From Aporhodopirellula sallentina SM41 (GTDB lineage: Bacteria > Planctomycetota > Planctomycetia > Pirellulales > Pirellulaceae), in NCBI RefSeq assembly GCF_000346505.1, contig NZ_ANOH01000275.1:1-52411 (forward strand): 52,411 nt of DNA, written 5' to 3'. Made by a program: the position numbers and the translations under genes. Every line of letters starts with the position of its first letter. The stretch's first letter is position 1. Below are positions 1 through 7,811 of the stretch, piece by piece. The notes under the pieces are model-generated. The model was not told the DNA's origin. It searched no databases and saw nothing but the letters and a program-made list of their open reading frames with translations.

Positions 1-527
1 AAATCGCCGAGATTTTTCGGTTTCGCGAGCATCAACTCGCGTGAAACACCGGCTTGGTTGATCCGCCCATCAGGAGCCACCTCGAACGATTTACGAGGAT
101 CGATTTGGATCGGGTTCCCGTCGCTGCCGAGGACCAAGTCGCCACCGGAATTCACCAACTTTCCGGTGCTGTCGAACAGAAAGTCGCCCGCCCGCGAGAG
201 TAATTGTTGGTCGCCGCGTTGGACCACAAAGAAACTGTCTTTGTCGTGGATCGCGAAGTCAGTTTCACGGCCCGTGGAACGAATCGGACCTTGTTTGAAT
301 TGAGTTTGTTCGGGCTGGATCGTCACCCCGCCGCCGACGTCATCGGCACCACCGAGACCTGGGCTGACCATGCCTTGTTCGATCATCTCGGAGAACCGAG
401 CCTGCAGGATCGTCTCTTTGGGTTTGAAGCCAGGCGTTTCCACGTTGGCAAGGTTGTTGCTGACCTGTTGCAGCCGGTGGTTCTGAGCCTGAGCCCCCGC
501 CGCCGAAAGATAAACCCCGTAAGGCAT
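1..527 (-). CDS. flgF: Flagellar basal-body rod protein FlgF-like (3' part beyond the window)
   Basis: Reverse-strand reading from the ATG at 527 gives MPYGVYLSAAGAQAQ, then RLQQVSNNLANVETPGFK, the N-terminal signature of flagellar rod and hook proteins (FlgF/FlgG/FlgE). About 175 codons are open to the window edge, so the C-terminus is missing. A later stretch, RSTGRETDFAIHDKDSFFVV, matches the 'T..d.D.AI.g.gFF.v' segment of the family. Rod proteins are exported by the flagellar type III system and assemble in the periplasm between MS ring and hook. The MPYG start resembles planctomycete FlgF-like proteins, but FlgG cannot be excluded without the C-terminus. It is not part of the flagellar operon at 13847-17506. 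The Shine-Dalgarno sequence is weak. Confidence 0.85.
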   Translation of the reverse strand, partial: MPYGVYLSAAGAQAQNHRLQQVSNNLANVETPGFKPKETILQARFSEMIEQGMVSPGLGGADDVGGGVTIQPEQTQFKQGPIRSTGRETDFAIHDKDSFFVVQRGDQQLLSRAGDFLFDSTGKLVNSGGDLVLGSDGNPIQIDPRKSFEVAPDGRINQAGVSRELMLAKPKNLGD

Positions 528-712
528 AACGCCACCGGTCCCAACTTTGCGTGAAGAAAAACAAAAACACGCTCAAGTCGATACGAAATAATGCCGGGGC
601 AATGGAAGGGAGGTTTTTGGAAAGAGGGACAGGCTACAGGTGACGAGTGACCGGTCGTGGCAACCAAGGCGATCTGGAGAAGGCAACGACCTGCAACCTG
701 TCACCGGCGACG

Positions 713-1192
713 TTACAAATACATCGCTTGAAACGCTTCGCCCTTCTCGATTTGTTCCTGCATCGCGTCGATCCGTTCTTTCGTTTTCGTCAGATCGCCG
801 GCTTGGATGTAACGGTCAAACTCGGTAGCGACTGCATGCTTGACTGATTCGGCAAGAAACTCGACGGCGGGTTCGTTCAGCCACGGGCAGGTTTCTTTTC
901 CGAGCGTGATGGTCAGGTCCACGGCTTTCGTCTTCAGATCGTTTTCGCCGGTCAACACAACCCCCTCCACCGCGAACTCGACCCGCCCGTTTTTGGGATC
1001 ATTCGTCAAGTAGTAACGACACACCGCGTGGTGCAAGTAGTACGAGTTGTGCATGCCGTGTTTGGCAACCGCGGCTTTGAGTCGCAGCACGAACGCCTCG
1101 TACGCCGGTGACGCATCAATCGGCACGTCCAACCGACCGACGCTACGCAGCGGCAGGCAATCAAATTCGAATTCCACCCATCGACCGAACAT
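713..1192 (-). CDS. Conserved hypothetical protein, 159 aa
   Basis: I do not recognise a family. The start is set at ATG 1192 (MFGRWVEFEF) because GGAG lies 8 nt upstream; a GTG at 1201 in the same frame has no well-placed ribosome site. The protein is soluble, with a strand-rich N-terminal two thirds (FEFDCLPLRSVGRLD; GRVEFAVEGVVLT) and a C-terminal helix containing FDRYIQAGDLTKTKERID. It has no signal peptide or membrane helix. A histidine/tyrosine-rich stretch, HNSYYLHHAVCRYYLT, sits near residue 50 and could be structural. It is a single gene between flgF and a divergent CBS-domain gene. Codon use is like the neighbours, which supports a real gene. Confidence 0.75.
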   Translation of the reverse strand: MFGRWVEFEFDCLPLRSVGRLDVPIDASPAYEAFVLRLKAAVAKHGMHNSYYLHHAVCRYYLTNDPKNGRVEFAVEGVVLTGENDLKTKAVDLTITLGKETCPWLNEPAVEFLAESVKHAVATEFDRYIQAGDLTKTKERIDAMQEQIEKGEAFQAMYL

Positions 1193-1505
1193 GATGTTCA
1201 CTCCAAAGACCGGTTCGTGACATGTTTCACATTATGATTTCGACGCGTCGATGTCGCGACGTGACGTGACACTGTTGTGACGAATTTACTCGCAAAAAGC
1301 GAGGTCAGACTGAGATTGTGAAAAATACGACATTCTCAACAGCGATACCATGTTAACGCGAGCCCTACAAAATGATCAAAAAAATTTCTTGACTGTCCGT
1401 GAGCACACGTATCAGATTGGTGACAGCTAGATGACGCTCGTCACAGGCATGTCGGATCGCCACGGCATGCCTCTTTTCAGATCTTCCACGCTTTGGAGAC
1501 CAAAG
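1193..1505. other. Divergent intergenic region, probable promoters
   Basis: About 310 bp separate two divergent genes. The stretch around 1300-1400 is AT-rich relative to the genome, with runs of A and T, which fits promoter DNA for both genes. Around 1250-1280 there are several GTGAC/GTCGC words but no clean operator. A GGAG ribosome site for the CBS gene is at 1495-1498. No RNA gene is recognised. Confidence 0.4.
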
Positions 1506-2027
1506 ATGACAAAGACAATGGGCACGACCCAACCTCCCGTGTTGGACCCCGCCGCGATGCCAGCGGTGACCGCACGTGAGATGATGGTTCGAAATTTGAT
1601 CACACTGGATCCGGCGATGGATGCCCTGGAAGCTCTCGATGTCCTGCTGCGCAATCGGATATCGGGCGCCCCGGTTGTCAACGAAGACGGAAGGTTTTTG
1701 GGAATCTTCTCTGAAAAGTCTTGCATGCGTTTTGTCGTCTCGATGGCTTACGACGGCATGCCGAGCACCGACGTGATCTCGCTGATCGACACCGACCCGC
1801 CAACCATCGGTGAAGAGACGGATCTGCTGACGATCGCACAAACGTTCCTCAACGCAGCCTGCCGACGATTGCCGGTCCTCGATAAGGACGGACGATTGCT
1901 CGGCCAGATCTCGCGTCGGGACGTGATGCGAGCCGTCCGCAGTCACCTCAACGCACCGAAGAAGACCAACACCGCGTCGGGTCTGTTCTTCAGTGCGATC
2001 CTTTCGAGCGAGGAACGTCGGATCTGA
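1506..2027 (+). CDS. CBS-domain pair protein, 173 aa
   Basis: Two CBS domains fill most of the protein. The first begins at VTAREMMVRNLITLDP and includes RISGAPVVNEDGRFLGIFSE. The second contains LTIAQTFLNAACRRLPVLDK, then DGRLLGQISRRDVMRAV. CBS pairs bind adenosyl ligands such as AMP, ATP or SAM and act as regulatory modules. This one stands alone, so its partner is unknown. The ATG at 1506 is chosen over an in-frame ATG at 1431 because GGAG lies 7 nt upstream and the upstream residues are not CBS-like. A strong terminator follows at 2070. The spacer between the two domains (MAYDGMPSTDVISLIDTDPP) is short. It acts in the cytoplasm as far as can be seen. Confidence 0.9.
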   Translation: MTKTMGTTQPPVLDPAAMPAVTAREMMVRNLITLDPAMDALEALDVLLRNRISGAPVVNEDGRFLGIFSEKSCMRFVVSMAYDGMPSTDVISLIDTDPPTIGEETDLLTIAQTFLNAACRRLPVLDKDGRLLGQISRRDVMRAVRSHLNAPKKTNTASGLFFSAILSSEERRI

Positions 2028-2069
2028 CCGGTCCGGAAGTCCCGCGAATCAAAAACGCACGACAAGCAA

Positions 2070-2106
2070 AACGGCCAGCAACGGAATTGTTGTTGGCCGT
2101 TTTTTG
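2070..2106 (+). terminator. Rho-independent terminator after the CBS gene
   Basis: AACGGCCAGCAAC (2070-2082) pairs with GTTGTTGGCCGTT (2089-2101) with one G-T pair, a six-base loop and a following T-run. It lies 43 bp after the CBS stop codon and upstream of the next gene on the same strand, so it separates the two transcripts. Confidence 0.9.
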
Positions 2107-2157
2107 TTGCCGCGTGACGTTCGTGGTTGCCTGTTGTGAGTAACGGAAATTGTTACC

Positions 2158-3504
2158 ATGAGCGGCATGAACGAATTCGATCCCGATGATGAAGAACTCG
2201 ACGACCCCGGTGACGTCGCACTCGATGAGAGCGACGAGGACGTCGTCGATGAGCTAGAGTCGGGACCGGACAGTGTTCGCGGCCGTCGCATCACGATCGT
2301 CGGGCGGCTCGGCGGGATGAACCGCCGCGAAGCAGCCAACTTGCTGCGTTCCTACGGAGCGGTCGTGGTTGAATCGGACTCCGCCGCGGTGGACTGGATC
2401 GTCATCGGCGCCGAAGAATCTCCGCTCGCCGAAGCCGAATTGATCGAGGAAGCCACTCGCAGGCGCGGGCGAGAGAGCCAAGCACAGATTCTTCACGAGA
2501 CGGACCTTTGGCATCGGTTGGGTCTGGTCGACAGCGAACACTCGATTCGCAAACTTCACACGCCCGCGATGCTCGCTCACCTGCTCGGCGTCTCGGTGCA
2601 TGTCATCCGGCGTTGGCACCGGCGTGGGCTGATCAAACCGGTCCGAACGCTGCATCGTTTGCCCTACTTCGACTACCAAGAAGTCGCCACTGCCAAACGA
2701 CTCGCCGCCTGGGTTGCGTCGGGTGCCAGCCCCGAGGCGATCGAACGTCGGTTGCTGCAATTGCTCGAGATCGTCCCCGACCTGCGACGACCGCTCGACC
2801 AGCTTTCGATTCTCGTCGAGGGCAAACACGTCCTGCTGCGTCAGGGCGAAGGACTGATTGAACCGGGCGGGCAACTCCGTTTCGATTTCGACTTGCTCGG
2901 CCAAACCGACGAACATTCCGAGATAGACGAATCCGAACACGACACCACGGTGTCAATTCGTTTCCCCGATCCGGACCACATCTCGGGCAACACCGACGTG
3001 CTGTCGTTCCCTCCGTCCGAACCCGATGACGGCTCCGAAACCGAAGACGACCTGTTGCTATCGGCATACGAGGCCGAAGACGATGGCGATCTCGCGTTCG
3101 CGGTGGATTGCTACCACGCTCTCCTCGCCCGCGAAGGTGTTCGCGCCGATTGGCATTTCCAGATCGGCGAATTGCTTTATCGGATGGGAGAAACGATCGC
3201 CGCTCGCGAGCGATACTATGCCGCGATCGAGGTCGACCCCGATTTCGTGGAAGCCCGATCGAGCCTCGCGGGAGTCCTCGCGGAAACCGGGCAGATCGAA
3301 CTCGCCGTTGCCGCGTACCAAGGCACACTCGCCCTCAACGACGACTACCCCGACGTGCAATACAACCTCGCTCGCCTACTCGATCAACTCGACCGACCGA
3401 TCGAAGCCGAAGCCCACTGGCGCCGCTTCCTGCAACTCGCCCCCGGCAGCCCATGGGCAGACGAAGCCCGCGGCCGCCTCGACCACGGCAACCGCGACAC
3501 ATAA
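2158..3504 (+). CDS. BRCT-like / MerR-type HTH / TPR fusion protein, 448 aa
   Basis: Three modules are visible. Residues 1-40 are very acidic. Residues about 41-123 (RRITIVGRLGGMNRREAANL ... SYGAVVVE ... DWIVIG) look like a BRCT domain as in DNA ligase and RFC1. Residues about 131-205 are a MerR-like winged helix (LHTPAMLAHLLGVSVHVIRR, then WHRRGLIKPVRTLHRLPYFD). After an acidic linker, residues about 297-445 form three or four TPR repeats (CYHALLAREG; ERYYAAIEVDPDFVEA; AAYQGTLALNDDYPDVQYN). This suggests a DNA-binding scaffold, perhaps a regulator that reads damaged or nicked DNA, but that is inference. The first ATG at 2158 is used; 2167 is also possible. No operon partner is present, and the next gene is convergent. 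Confidence 0.85.
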   Translation: MSGMNEFDPDDEELDDPGDVALDESDEDVVDELESGPDSVRGRRITIVGRLGGMNRREAANLLRSYGAVVVESDSAAVDWIVIGAEESPLAEAELIEEATRRRGRESQAQILHETDLWHRLGLVDSEHSIRKLHTPAMLAHLLGVSVHVIRRWHRRGLIKPVRTLHRLPYFDYQEVATAKRLAAWVASGASPEAIERRLLQLLEIVPDLRRPLDQLSILVEGKHVLLRQGEGLIEPGGQLRFDFDLLGQTDEHSEIDESEHDTTVSIRFPDPDHISGNTDVLSFPPSEPDDGSETEDDLLLSAYEAEDDGDLAFAVDCYHALLAREGVRADWHFQIGELLYRMGETIAARERYYAAIEVDPDFVEARSSLAGVLAETGQIELAVAAYQGTLALNDDYPDVQYNLARLLDQLDRPIEAEAHWRRFLQLAPGSPWADEARGRLDHGNRDT

Positions 3505-3538
3505 GTGAAACCCGTGTTCCTAATTGATTTTAACGTAG

Positions 3539-3573
3539 GCCGGATGAAGGAGGCTCCGCGACGCCCTTCCGGC
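3539..3573. repeat. REP-like imperfect palindrome
   Basis: GCCGGA (3539-3544) and TCCGGC (3568-3573) form the base of an imperfect hairpin, with AAGG/CCTT-type pairing inside. It begins 35 bp past the stop of the BRCT-MerR-TPR gene and resembles extragenic palindromes in style. Only one copy was seen in this window. Confidence 0.4.
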
Positions 3574-3607
3574 AACCACGCTGGTATTCATGTTCGGGTC
3601 GGCGGTA

Positions 3608-3671
3608 GTGGATCTTGCTAGAGATCCCGCTGCATAAGGATCTTTAGAGTAGGATCTATAACAAGATCCAC
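3608..3671. repeat. Nested GATC-centred inverted repeats between convergent genes
   Basis: GTGGATCTTG (3608-3617) is the exact reverse complement of CAAGATCCAC (3662-3671). Inside lie AGATCC (3622-3627), GGATCT (3638-3643) and another GGATCT (3652-3657). The whole can fold as a long stem with an inner hairpin. It ends 28 bp before the stop codon of the convergent helicase gene, so it may serve as a bidirectional terminator without a T-run, or as a protein site. Confidence 0.6.
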
Positions 3672-3699
3672 GACGTAAAACGGGAGCTGCCCGAAACGA

Positions 3700-5955
3700 C
3701 TATTCCGTTACCAACGTTTGGAATTCGAAAACGCTTTGGTACGCGTTCGCATCTTCAACGTATTTTAGAACGTCGGCATAGAACTCATGCGTGCACAGCG
3801 TCGCGCTGTCACCAACCATGATCAACTTTCGTTTCGCACGCGTCATCGCCACATTACTGCGTCGACGGTCGGCGAGGAAGCCGATGATTCCGTCCGGATT
3901 GCTGCGCACCATCGTCAGCAACACGACCTCTTTCTCACGTCCTTGGAACCCGTCAACGGTATCCACTTCGAGCCCGTCCATGTCCAACCGTGAACGCAGC
4001 AGTCGCACCTGCGCGGCATACGGCGCGATGATCGCGATTTCGTGTGGTTCGATTCCGGACGCTTCGAGCTGGCGGACCAACTCCACGATCACATTCGCCT
4101 CACCGGGATTCATTTTGCTCTGCCCGTCCGGTTCGAGTTGTTCTTCGTAACCCGCCCCGGCAGTATCGATCCACAGCAACGGCGTCTCGGTCAGCGGCGA
4201 CTTTTCAACGCCCGGCAAATCACACAGCAAATGCGAACGAACCGACGCATCGGCGACCAAACTCCCCTCATAGAAATGATCGCTGCTGAATCGCATAATC
4301 GCTTCGTGCATCCGGTACTGCACCGTCAAACGTCGGTAGACGGGCTCGCCAAACCGATGTACCAGCCGCTGCATCAGAGAATCCCGCATCCCGATCGCGG
4401 CCGCCTCGTCGCTGAGCACCGTCGGCGGTAGTTGGCAGTGGTCGCCCGCGATGATCAAACGATCGGCACGCAAGATCGCCTGCCACATGCCTCCCTCGGT
4501 ACTTTGGCACGCTTCATCGATCACGATCAAATCGAACCGTTCGTCACCGAGCAGCTCATCGTCAATCGTCATCGTCGTGCAAATCACATCGGCACGATCG
4601 AGCACTCCACGAACGATCGAACGTTCGAGAGAACGGATCTGCGACCGGATGCGTCCCGCCTCAGCAAACAACTCACCGCGAGCTCGCCCACCACGCGTGT
4701 CCTTTTGTGCGTAACGGAGGATCTGTTCGAGTTCCCGGCGCAGGTCTTTAATCACCGCGCTGGAAGGATCCTTTTCAACCTGACCGTCGAGAGTCAAATC
4801 GCGAAGGTGTTCAAACACGCGAGCCGGGTGACCGACGCGAACCACGTAGGGAACCAAACGTTCGAGTCGTTCGAGCAGGTTATCCACCGCCGTGTTGCTC
4901 GCCGCACACGCGAGTACCCGTTCGCCGCGTTCGACTGCCTGGGCGATGACTTCCGCGAGCGTTGTTGTTTTTCCGGTACCGGGAGGCCCGTGAATGATCG
5001 CAAAGTCATCGGCGAGCAGAGCGAACGCGACGGCATCCTTCTGAGGCGGATTCAGTTCGGTACGAAAATCAATATCGCCGCGTTCGTCCGCGATCGCCTC
5101 CTCCGGTAATGGGGACACACTTATCTTTTTTCCATCGAACCGAGGCGACTCGATACCGAGCAACACGTCACGCAGCCTTCCGCCACGACCACGCTCGCCT
5201 CGCGCTTTGGCCATCGCGGCGAGTTGCCGTTTGCGAGTCGTCTCGTCCGGCGACAAATCCAACCGATAGCGAATTTCGCCGATCGACGTGCGTTTCAGCC
5301 GAGCCGATTTCCCCTTTTTGGCGGTTTGCGCATCGGGGTCCGGAAAGACTTCGGTGGCGATTTGGATCTGGTAGTTTTTTCGCTGACTCACCACGCCGGC
5401 GATTCCCTCGTCCGACGGGTCCGCGTCATTGGACAGCACCACGGGCGAACCGACTTTGAGCCGATTCATCGGCAGTTCCTGCCCCGATGGCTTCGCGAGA
5501 TCCAACAGATAGCGACCGGCTAGCCCGGTGTGATAGTCGACCAAATCGAGCCCCACGATTGCCTGCCCGGTGCGTTCGACGTCCTGCTGAGATCGCATCT
5601 GACGCAATCGGGCCAACCGAGCCCGCTCGGCTTCGGCCTCGAGGTCGAGCCACAAATACAGTTGATCGAAGTAATCGTTGACGTCGAGCGGCCGATCGGT
5701 GGGCAGTCCGTTCGGGTAGGGAGCCGACCCGGTTCGCGATTCGGACACATCGGAGAGCTTGGTCGGTTTCGTCCTGCGTTGCTTCTTGCTCTTCTGGCCG
5801 ATGATCCCGTCGCCAAACGAATCCGACGACTTGGCCAGACGCACCTCCTGCCCGCTGGATTGGCTGGAGTGCAGTTTTCCCTGCTTTTTGTTGCTCTTTT
5901 TTGACTTGCGGGCGTCCGATGATCCGGATCGACCTTTACGAGAACGTGCCGACAT
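3700..5955 (-). CDS. UPF1/IGHMBP2-like superfamily 1 helicase, 751 aa
   Basis: Residues about 1-75 are Lys/Ser-rich and probably disordered. A beta-rich domain follows (VDYHTGLAGRYLLDL ... GSPVVLSN). The helicase core has Walker A GPPGTGKTT near residue 325, a Q-motif-like LNPPQKDAVAFAL before it, Walker B VIDEACQ near residue 478, motif III AGDHCQLPPTV, motif IV region VQYRMHEAIM, motif V VDTVDGFQGREKEVV and motif VI NVAMTRAKRKL near residue 703. This is the SF1B order found in UPF1, IGHMBP2 and Dna2, which translocate 5'-3' on nucleic acid. ATG 5955 (MSARSRK) is preferred to the in-frame start at 6093, which would overlap the divergent DUF1294 gene. The substrate (DNA or RNA) cannot be told from sequence. 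Confidence 0.93.
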   Translation of the reverse strand: MSARSRKGRSGSSDARKSKKSNKKQGKLHSSQSSGQEVRLAKSSDSFGDGIIGQKSKKQRRTKPTKLSDVSESRTGSAPYPNGLPTDRPLDVNDYFDQLYLWLDLEAEAERARLARLRQMRSQQDVERTGQAIVGLDLVDYHTGLAGRYLLDLAKPSGQELPMNRLKVGSPVVLSNDADPSDEGIAGVVSQRKNYQIQIATEVFPDPDAQTAKKGKSARLKRTSIGEIRYRLDLSPDETTRKRQLAAMAKARGERGRGGRLRDVLLGIESPRFDGKKISVSPLPEEAIADERGDIDFRTELNPPQKDAVAFALLADDFAIIHGPPGTGKTTTLAEVIAQAVERGERVLACAASNTAVDNLLERLERLVPYVVRVGHPARVFEHLRDLTLDGQVEKDPSSAVIKDLRRELEQILRYAQKDTRGGRARGELFAEAGRIRSQIRSLERSIVRGVLDRADVICTTMTIDDELLGDERFDLIVIDEACQSTEGGMWQAILRADRLIIAGDHCQLPPTVLSDEAAAIGMRDSLMQRLVHRFGEPVYRRLTVQYRMHEAIMRFSSDHFYEGSLVADASVRSHLLCDLPGVEKSPLTETPLLWIDTAGAGYEEQLEPDGQSKMNPGEANVIVELVRQLEASGIEPHEIAIIAPYAAQVRLLRSRLDMDGLEVDTVDGFQGREKEVVLLTMVRSNPDGIIGFLADRRRSNVAMTRAKRKLIMVGDSATLCTHEFYADVLKYVEDANAYQSVFEFQTLVTE

Positions 5956-5988
5956 GCGATGAGTCCGGGCAATCACTGAAACGAAACA

Positions 5989-6318
5989 ATGGACTCGGTG
6001 CCCATGAACTATCTCCCTATCATCGCTATCGAAATGATTCTGGCCAGTGCCGTCGCGATCGTTTTCTACTGGTGGGACAAACATGTTGCCCAATTAAACG
6101 GAAAAGCCGGTCGTGACCACAACGGCCGCACCAAACACAGCCGCGTTCCTGAACAAACCTTGCTGTTGATCTCCGCGTTGGGAGGTTGGCCGGGCGCGTG
6201 GTGGGCGTCTCAAAAATTCCGCCACAAAACCCAAAAGGTCTCCTTTCGGATTCAGTACGGGATCGCGATCGTGATCAACCTCGTGCTCATCGCGGCCGTG
6301 ATCTGGGTCACGAGCTAG
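5989..6318 (+). CDS. DUF1294 family small membrane protein, 109 aa
   Basis: The sequence carries the DUF1294 signature: YWWDKHVAQLNG, then SRVPEQTLLLISALGGWPGA and FRHKTQKVSF. Three hydrophobic segments (about residues 8-26, 57-75 and 90-107) predict an inner-membrane protein with a short basic loop. The function of the family is not established. The start may be ATG 5989 or ATG 6004 (MNYLPII); neither has a strong ribosome site. It is divergent from the helicase, 33 bp away, and its stop at 6318 lies against the end of the next, convergent gene. Confidence 0.9.
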   Translation: MDSVPMNYLPIIAIEMILASAVAIVFYWWDKHVAQLNGKAGRDHNGRTKHSRVPEQTLLLISALGGWPGAWWASQKFRHKTQKVSFRIQYGIAIVINLVLIAAVIWVTS

Positions 6319-6319
6319 T

Positions 6320-7600
6320 TCACCGATCGATGGAGTCCGCGTTCACAATCGACACCGGCCAACCGACTCGGTTGGCTTGCAAAACACGCATCGCCGACGG
6401 AGCGTCGGGAACGAAGATGCGGATGTCTTTCGCGTCGACGGCGGATAGGTCGATATCGCGACCACTACGCCATTCTCGTTCAGCGGTCCAGTCGTGCGTT
6501 TTTCCCGTCGCCTGAAACCGGTACTTCTCTCCTGCCGCCAACTCACGTTCGCGGCCGGGCTCCCCGTAGATGACCGGTTCGATTCCCAACGCCAACGCCG
6601 CGTCGCGCCGGATCGCAATGCCGAACGGTTCGTAGTCCCAACGGTGCAGATGGCTGCGATAGGTTCGACGCCCGATCAATTCGGGAAGCGGCACCTCCGA
6701 CAGACAAACAACCGGTGTTGACCGCCGCGACGTGACCGCGCCCGCGATGATGCGCTGTTGACGAACGATCCGGCATAGTGAGTCGATTGCGTCTCGCGAA
6801 GCTGACTGCGGATCGGCGAGCAAAAGGTCATCGCGATATTGATCCCACGTCTGTCCCGGCCACGGCCCCGACATTGCTCGTGTGCTGTGAACGAGATACT
6901 GCGACCAATCCACCTCATTGTGATTCGACGGTTGCGCGCGGGCCCCTGGGATCTCCATCAAATCTTGGAGCTCGATCGGCACTTCGTCACCGGTGTGATG
7001 ATCCGTCGGGAGATACCGCCCCACGGCGCCCGCGCCGAGCAGATCCCACTCGAGCGAGCGATGATGGTCCCCGATATCGATCGCGACTCGAACGATCCCT
7101 GAATTGATCTCCGCACGTCGTTTCAGCAAACCAGTGATCTTACCTTTGGGGCGAACGTACACTCCATCAACCCGGTCGGCGAGCGCGATCATCAAACGAT
7201 CCCGATCCTCCGTTTCGTCGAGCACCAACATGGAAACGCTGAAAACGCCCGCCGCATGAATCGCCCACGGGGCAATCGCGGTACCGCGAAAGACCAACAA
7301 CGTCGCATCGTCACGTTTGATCTGCTGCATCGAGGCCGCGATTTGCTGCGACATGGTTCGGTGCCGCTTCGCATCATGCCCCACACGACTGCAGACGACC
7401 GATACGAGCGGCGACGAATGCGCACACACACGATGAATCGTTTCGGGAACGCTCGAGAGATCAATACCGAGAGCCTCACAGCGACGCCGCCGCGCGTTCG
7501 TCAACCGTGTGTGCGCACCCTGCGGTGCACCGGAGAAAGAAGCAGCCCCGGTAGCATCCTCATTCAAATCCTCGATGGGTTGTTTGTCAAAACCGCTCAA
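6320..7600 (-). CDS. Unknown protein with C-terminal EREWR-type domain, TTG start, 426 aa
   Basis: The start is placed at TTG 7600 because GGAGGAG lies 8 nt upstream, the best ribosome site in the area; the frame runs upstream to a GTG at 7663 through a hairpin. The N-terminal half (DDATLLVFRGTAIAPWAIHA, then VSMLVLDE and LADRVDGVYVRPKG) looks like a Rossmann-type alpha/beta fold. The C-terminal part has PVVCLSEVPL, WDYEPFGIAIRRDAALALGI, PVIYGE and DWTAEREWRSGRDIDL. This order resembles the 'CFTE.PL ... YG.gi.F ... EREWR' pattern of AbiGi/DUF2971-type proteins, some of which are linked to phage defence. That link is by motif only. No partner gene is present. Confidence 0.8.
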   Translation of the reverse strand: MSGFDKQPIEDLNEDATGAASFSGAPQGAHTRLTNARRRRCEALGIDLSSVPETIHRVCAHSSPLVSVVCSRVGHDAKRHRTMSQQIAASMQQIKRDDATLLVFRGTAIAPWAIHAAGVFSVSMLVLDETEDRDRLMIALADRVDGVYVRPKGKITGLLKRRAEINSGIVRVAIDIGDHHRSLEWDLLGAGAVGRYLPTDHHTGDEVPIELQDLMEIPGARAQPSNHNEVDWSQYLVHSTRAMSGPWPGQTWDQYRDDLLLADPQSASRDAIDSLCRIVRQQRIIAGAVTSRRSTPVVCLSEVPLPELIGRRTYRSHLHRWDYEPFGIAIRRDAALALGIEPVIYGEPGRERELAAGEKYRFQATGKTHDWTAEREWRSGRDIDLSAVDAKDIRIFVPDAPSAMRVLQANRVGWPVSIVNADSIDR

Positions 7601-7621
7601 ACCGAAGACTCCTCCGTGACG

Positions 7622-7657
7622 AAAGAAGCAGACCCCCGAAGTCTGCTGAACTTCTTT
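7622..7657 (-). promoter_or_regulatory. Leader hairpin upstream of the TTG-started gene
   Basis: GCAGAC and GTCTGC pair around a seven-base C/G-rich loop, and AAAGAAG/CTTCTTT extends the stem with a four-base bulge (7622-7633 with 7641-7657). It ends about 10 bp before the GGAGGAG ribosome site and so lies in the likely 5' leader. There is no T-run on either strand, so an ordinary terminator is unlikely. Confidence 0.5.
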
Positions 7658-7748
7658 ATACACGTTTGAGCGTCAACGTTCTCGATTTGGACACGCGCTG
7701 AAAAACTCGCAATCAGCCTCCGATCAGCCAGCCCAGCCCAAAGCAGCC

Positions 7749-7785
7749 CAGTTCAGAGCAACTCAGTTCAGAGCAGCCCGGCATC
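7749..7785. repeat. Short degenerate tandem repeat
   Basis: The words CAGTTCAGAGCA and CAGCCC recur in tandem (CAGTTCAGAGCAACT, then CAGTTCAGAGCAGCC) in the gap between the unknown gene and the thioredoxin gene. A longer, more degenerate CAGCCCAGCCCAAAGCAGC lies just before. The function is unknown. Confidence 0.5.
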
Positions 7786-7811
7786 CGGAACCAGCGTATC
7801 CCCCCGAGTCC

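Noticed and set aside
3539-3573. E. coli-type REP element
   Set aside because: GCCGGA/TCCGGC ends are similar but the inner sequence is different and only one copy is seen, so it is called REP-like only.
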